Source: Bactrocera neohumeralis
Lineage: Eukaryota > Arthropoda > Insecta > Diptera > Tephritidae
DNA length: 64,000 bases
Reading direction: 5' to 3'
NCBI RefSeq assembly: GCF_024586455.1
Contig: NC_065923.1
Location: 49,050,264-49,114,263, forward strand
Shown: positions 58,884 to 64,000 of the stretch, one piece after another
Numbering within the stretch: the first letter of the stretch is position 1
How the letters are laid out: each line of letters starts with the position of its first letter
Translations under genes and position numbers: made by a program
Notes under the pieces: model-generated
Told to the model about the DNA's origin: nothing
The model's input: the letters and a program-made list of their open reading frames with translations, nothing else
Databases searched by the model: none

Positions 58884-60113
58884 GGCTTTTTCAATACGGA
58901 CGCTACAAAAGTAGACCGCTCTTTTTTCCCGCTCTTTTGACATTTATCTTCAGTTAGGCTTGTTATTTTATCATGGAAAGATATGCGATCCAACCACAAG
59001 TCCAAATTATTAAAATTTACTACCGAAATTCAGAGTCAGTGGCCTCAGCTTTAAGACCGCTACGTCCAATTTATGGTCGTCATAATCGTCTTGTCAGATC
59101 AACAATAGAGCATCTAGTGGAAAAATTTGAATCCATAGGCACAGTACAAAATGTTCCCATGCCTGTGAAACAAAGAAGTGACCGCAGTGTCGAGAATATT
59201 GATGCCGCCAGCGTATCAATTGAGGAAAACTCAAATCAGTCTCTTACACGTCGTTCCCAAGCGTTGGACATCTCTGTGACGTCGTTGTGGTGAATTTTGG
59301 GAAAAGATCTTGGCCTACATCCTTACAAGATCAAATTGACAAGAAGAACTGAAGCCGCTTGACCACCAAAATTGTTAAAATTGTTGTATGTTCGTGAATT
59401 TGGCTGAGCAACAACTTCAAAATGATCCGTATTTTCATCTTAAAATCATCTTCAACGATGAAGCTCATTTCTGGCGGAACGGCTTCGTCAAAAAGCAAAA
59501 TATGTGTTATTGGTCAGACAGCAATCTACGCATACTCCATGAGTCACCATTGCACCCCGAAAAATTACGGTTTGGTGCGGCTTATTAGCCGGCGGCGTCA
59601 TTGAACCGTATTCCTTCCATGATGATCAAAACTGAATGAGAATCGCTGCGGCTTAATGATAACCGAATATTTTTGCCCGAGTTGGATAATATGGACTTGG
59701 ACAATATGTGGTTCCAACAGGACGGCGCCACAAGCCACCCAGCCAATGCCACAATCGATTTATTGAAAACCAAGTTTGATGAAAGTGTTATCTCACGAAA
59801 TGGCCCAGTCAATTGGCCGTCTCGGTCGTACGATTTGACGCCGTTTGTCTATTTTCTCTGGGGCAACGTCATGAACTTCGTACGAATATCGAACGTGAAA
59901 TTGTAGCAGTATCGGTTGATTTATGCTTGAAAGTCGTCGAAAATTGGGTTCAGCGTCTGGACTTCTGCAAGTGCGCCCGTGGTGGCCATGCAAAAGAATT
60001 CGAGTTCCATACATGGCATCGAATGTACTTTCACAGGAATAAAAAAATTCATTGATATCCCAAACTATTTTTGTTTTATTTAAGTTTTGTAGCGCTCTTA
60101 TTGAAAAACCCGA
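58884..60113 (+). mobile_element. DD41D mariner, near full length, CGGGTTTTTC family, copy 2
   Basis: The left end GGCTTTTTCAATACGGACGC follows TA at 58882-58883. The complement of the right end, TCGGGTTTTTCAATAAGAGC, is preceded by TA at 60115-60116. The ends share GCTACAAAA further in. Length is about 1.23 kb, the normal size for a complete mariner. An ATG-initiated transposase starts 89 bases in and ends close to the right terminus. Copy 1 at 41591-42757 has the same organisation. The spread of substitutions between the two copies shows both are old. Confidence 0.88.
58973..60055 (+). pseudogene. DD41D mariner transposase with decayed frame
   Basis: From the ATG at 58973 the first 106 codons are open. 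They hold a helix-turn-helix domain at residues 1-60 (IIKIYYRNSESVASALRPLR, then RSTIEHLVEKFESIGTV) and a linker, then RRSQALDISVTSLW, ended by a TGA that replaces an Arg codon. Frame then moves: MFVNLAEQQLQNDPYFHLKI and IFNDEAHFWRNGFVKKQNM keep the first D. A one-base loss after HPEK shifts the frame again. NMDLDNMWFQQDGATSHPAN keeps the second D, but YDLTPFVYFLW has V in place of the third D. Exactly 41 residues separate those two positions. Part of the YANKPATI region is deleted, and the end reads VVENWVQRLDFCKCARGGHA. It cannot make active transposase. Confidence 0.85.
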
Positions 60114-62159
60114 TTATTCACAGATAGCTGGAGTAAAAGCAGGGAAACATATATGACGTTTTATCCCATTTGTGTTTTCTATCAAAAGTTTCCGAAATTG
60201 GCGTTTTTTACAGAAAAAGAGTGCCACACATTCTTCAAAGCTCTCGAATTATGTCAAGCTACTAACCCTAATTTAGTAAGATCCACTGTTAACATATGTA
60301 TGTATTTTATAATTATAATCTTACGAATGATTGTGATGACATAGTTTGATCCGATCATTGATAACTTTTATATTCCTTTGATTGCTAGAATACCTAAAAG
60401 TAAGTTCTACCAGCACTTAAGCTAGCTCTTCCTTCATTGTTTGTACTGACATTATTGTCTATAAATGTAATTAAACTCTGATACTCATAATACTCAGCTA
60501 CAATCCTAATACATACGTGCATATATGTACATATGTAGGCGCTTGTAAAGTATAGCTGTAACACTGTGCAATCATTACCGAAGGGAAGGGCAAATCATAT
60601 TAGTAATCCACTACTGAATAAATAAATATAAGTGTGTATTTCCAAATCAATTGGAAACGTTGAAGTATCATAGAGCGATTGTCAACCCAATTGATCAGCA
60701 AAGGATATGCCATCGCCAATCGGCGAAAACAAAAGTGAAGAACGCAATGTTGCCTCAGGCGCGCTGTGTGGTAACTGGAGAAGTGCCGACATACTGCGCG
60801 GTGGAGTGTCATTAGGAAGCGATAGCCTCGGGCTATTGGCTACACACATACTTGCGCACAAGTGTTGCACACGAAATTGAAATAACGCCCGTGTTTTGTA
60901 TGAATTTATATTTGTACTCGTATGTAGTAATTTCGCGAAGAAATTTCCCACTTTTTTGTTCGGTAATCAAAATACAAACTAGCAGCGAACTCATGTTTTG
61001 ACATTATGCACGAGATGAGTAGGTGAGGCACATAATTGCACCGCGAAAGCGGCAATTATGGGTAGTCGAGTAATTGGCTGGGCACTGTATCGCATATGAC
61101 GGATTTTCCAGCGCTTGAGGCGCTGCGTCTGCTTATCAGAGTTAGAAAAAAATTGTGTCAGCTATTTAAGCGCCCGCCGTTTTCATGGCAGATGTGGACC
61201 ATTCCAACACGAAAATAGTTCCTTACACTACATATTTGTGGCTACACGCACATATTTCTTTGTAGCACATACATATGTACAAGTTTTTATCAAGAACCAA
61301 AACCAAATGTGCTCACTTTTGTCGCACGCCGTTATAGCGCCAACAATCGGTGTACTCCCTTATATCAGTGTTGTTGTTTATTTTGGGTAATTATTTTTCA
61401 ATTATGGCACAAAGCGAATGTCGATGTGATCGATCATCGCCGCGGCGACATGTAGGGAAATCGAAAGCCAGAATATGCTGGCGCATGCTGAATGCTAACA
61501 CGCTTCACACGCATACTGGTAAATGTATGTATGTGTGTTTGTGGTTTGATAGCGTTTGTGTTGATGTGACTTTGCAGTGCTGATGGTTGCGCGGGTGTCA
61601 AAGTTGTCCCCTGACGCACCTTATAAATTTCTCATTAAGTTCAGATATCCAATCCATACGCCACCCCGAACAGGCATGTTTCCAATAAACGTACATATGT
61701 ATATACACATACGAGTATAACGGATATCCTTAAATATTCACTTGTACGAGTACCTTTAGCGCTTGTGTGGGTTTCCGCTGACCAAAGACGTATTTAATGA
61801 AATTCTTGCGCGACAGCTTCACCAGGCCGCAGGAGCCAGCCTCGCCTCGTTGACATTAAATCGGTCGTTTGGTCGTTTGAATTGAGCCGAAGCGAATTAA
61901 CTTCAGATTAACTTTACGAACGTACGCTATGAAACTTGTGTGCCGCACAGTGGGTCCGCACGAACAAAATTAGAATAAAAGTTTTCGCGTTTTCTAAAGG
62001 TGGTTTGTAATATATACTTTAGCCCTAAGCATGGAGAAACGAGCATAATTTTGTAGCTTAAAGTGAGCAAGACTGATCCATTTTGAAGCCATAAAAATTG
62101 ATCTTTTATGCTCGATCTTATAAGTAAGCATAGCCTCTTGTAGCCAATATAAGTTTACT
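60114..62159. other. No gene firmly recognised
   Basis: Minus frame 60951-60682 (FADQLG end, SPRLSLPNDTPPRSMSAL) and plus frames at 61115-61583 are unrecognised. Bases 60700-60840 and 61780-61900 are GC-rich. No transposon ends were found. Confidence 0.45.
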
Positions 62160-62900
62160 CAGGCAACGAATTCTATTCCGACTTGCTTGGTGGGATATCT
62201 GAAAGTTTGAGCTTCCAATTTTTTAATTCTTGCTAACAAGGTGTAGTCAAAAGAGAAGGGGTGAGAAGTTTCCACCTTGTCTTTTTCTATACAGTTTCTG
62301 CAGTTGGCGTCCTGTAAGATTCTCAGGTATAACAATGGCCTTATAGAACGCCCACACTTATGGTAGGCTAGCCTTACTGAGGGCAAAGAATTTACTGGAA
62401 CTCTTACAATCAATCAAGGTTCAAAAGGATTTTGCGACAGCCGATGAAGGGATAGTAGCCCAGCGTTGGTCAATCTCCCGCGAAACCCAGCTAGAAGAAA
62501 ACACGAGAAGAAAGGAGCACTGACTCCTCTGGCAGCATCACTAGTGTTATCACAAAGTAACTCGATGCCATTGATAACTAGGTTAAGCATTCCTTAACCA
62601 GCGCAGGGTTAGTGAGCTCAAGGCTAGTATCGCCGCCTTGCTGTCAGAGTGGATAGTCAGTTCTCTGAAGAAGGCTGCACTCCAGAGTAGTAAATTTAGC
62701 GATACCTTAATGCCAGCAACCTCGAACTCTGCAATACTCAAGAAGTCTGAAGCTGAAGTTGAAGCTCACTGCTCCATTTTGCCAGCGGCTTCTACCGACC
62801 CACAACTCCCTCTCAGGTATGTAGGTAAAGAAAAAGCCGCTAGAAATATTTTTGAGGACTTCACGATCCAAAAGATCTGGTATCAAAGTCAAATGGTGTG
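62160..62900 (-). pseudogene. LINE RNase H and C-terminal fragment, minus strand
   Basis: Read leftward from 62900, the strand gives ELTIHSDSKAAILALSSLT. This is the RNase H motif in which the D of SDS is catalytic, and AILAL is the following helix. Then come VDQRWATIPSSAVAKSF and a broken LSKASLP, and further on traces of the region before the stop (KLSDIPPSK). The same order, QRWxxIGTCxVAKAF then LSKRSLS, occurs in 32740-33490, so the two are copies of one LINE family. Stops and frameshifts are frequent. Confidence 0.72.
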
Positions 62901-64000
62901 AGCATTTCCGAATATTCATACATGTGTTCATTTAGAATCCCAGATTCTCATGGTCGGATAGCAACTTTCGCGGTCATACACCTTCCGGCGATATTTAGGG
63001 GCACTAAATGCAAAATAAGACCCGAGGCCATTGTAGGTATAATAAGTCAGAGCATGACCTCAAGAAAATTTATTGTATGAACTATTTTGTGATAATAAAG
63101 ATGGTTCTTGTTCGCCGAATAACACAAATCTATAATTTCAAGGGCCAAAAATAAAGCTAACAAGCCTGGCTTAATAATTGCTATACCACAAAGTAAATCG
63201 TTATTGTTTGAGATCTTGTTTGGATATGAAAAGGTTCCTTACTTATAGACACTATTAAAGCTTTAGAAGCCATAATATATTTTTTTGTTTGTGACTTGTT
63301 TGAGTTGTGAATTCTGTGCTATTGATTTAACGGTTTATAGGCATCTTTTTGTACGTGAAGTATAAAAGTAGAATATGACTTCGATTACGAAGTTCACATA
63401 CCGACAATCCTAGATACATGTGCATGCAACCCTTTTTAAATTCGCACAGCTGCAGCGAGGACTTTGCACGATTTGAGCTGTCAAACCGTGACAGACAATT
63501 CCACTTGGCGGGCACCCGGAGCGCACGAGCGACTGATAGGTCGCCTGAAACGCAGATTCTTATTAGAATTGCTTGCAAACACCCACACAAAGTTTTGTAT
63601 GAGCGTATGGACATGTGTAAAAACACTGTTGCATGCCACATTCACGCAGTTGTGAAAATACCTTCGAGGGAAGTTTGTGACAACGCTGTACCTTTTGCGA
63701 AAACCGCAACCACGTGCTAGAGCCGCAAGTCACCAACTGCAGAAATAGGGAAACAGCTCGTTGCTTGAGCAAACATTAAAAACAAACCTATCTAATTTTA
63801 CATGAAAAAACCGTAAGTAAACACAATACATGGTTTACGGCCGAGAAGGGAGTGTATATTTGGGTCGCTGCAGATGAATGTAGAATTTGTCTTTTCGAAA
63901 ACATATGGAAAGAAACGTGTAGTTGTATATATAAAAAATTGTCCGACTATTTGTTGGCATAGAGATTAGCATTGACGGCCGTGACGACTCTACGGGGGTG
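62901..64000. other. No gene firmly recognised
   Basis: A plus frame of 100 codons at 63418-63720 overlaps a minus frame of 104 codons in a GC-richer stretch (63430-63720). Neither resembles a known protein. It may be a conserved non-coding or exon-containing block, but no splice signals were convincing. Confidence 0.4.

Noticed and set aside
1..64000. tRNA, rRNA or small RNA genes
   Set aside because: I scanned for the GTTCGAATC-type T-loop with a matching A box and for rRNA phrases and found none that could be supported by eye.

Overview
This window is eukaryotic and almost certainly from a dipteran fly. It is AT-rich, has no operon-like packing, carries many short TATG, CA and GTT microsatellites, and is full of decayed transposons of insect type. 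The abundance of mariner relics with DD41D catalytic spacing (the 'rosa' type described from Ceratitis rosa and other tephritids), plus dispersed repeats familiar from tephritid genomes, points to a tephritid fruit fly. Genus cannot be fixed from the sequence alone.

No complete host gene is visible. Two minus-strand stretches could be exons of genes with long introns. One is a signal-peptide-like first coding exon near 47.1 kb. The other is a terminal-exon-like reading frame at 3.2-3.5 kb with a good splice acceptor. They could belong to one gene of about 44 kb whose introns hold the transposons, but nothing links them directly. Other open frames are short and look like noise or overlap mobile elements.

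Layout. 0-5 kb: unique sequence and the 3.2 kb exon candidate. 5-6 kb: a mariner deletion derivative that keeps both ends, and a second mariner fragment. 8-19.5 kb: a cluster of DD41D relics in both orientations, with dispersed repeats between them. 21.4-22.7 kb: a Tc1-like DD34E relic with a 153-bp hAT-like MITE nested inside it. 24.7-30 kb: a dispersed repeat, a LINE reverse-transcriptase scrap between 63-bp direct repeats, one hAT-like end and an R1-type LINE tail. 32.4-33.9 kb: minus-strand LINE RNase H and 3'-end fragments. 35.5-36.0 kb: a 495-bp inverted-repeat element with TTA flanks. 37.5-39.3 kb: LINE reverse-transcriptase fragments, including one uninterrupted 298-codon frame that has lost the YADD block. 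41.6-46.3 kb: three DD41D relics and one classical mariner relic. 47-49 kb: the signal-peptide exon candidate and more LINE fragments. 51.9-58.2 kb: three copies of a hairpin-ended repeat, one split by a LINE insertion, then hAT remains. 58.9-60.1 kb: the most complete DD41D element. 62.2-62.9 kb: another LINE RNase H fragment.

The elements do not form a functional pathway. Every transposase copy checked carries stops, frameshifts, deletions or lost catalytic residues. The layered insertions give a relative history. I found no evidence of a new molecular system. The best leads are the two well-bounded non-autonomous elements (153 bp and 495 bp), the truncated mariner that still encodes a DNA-binding domain between intact ends, and the two exon candidates.
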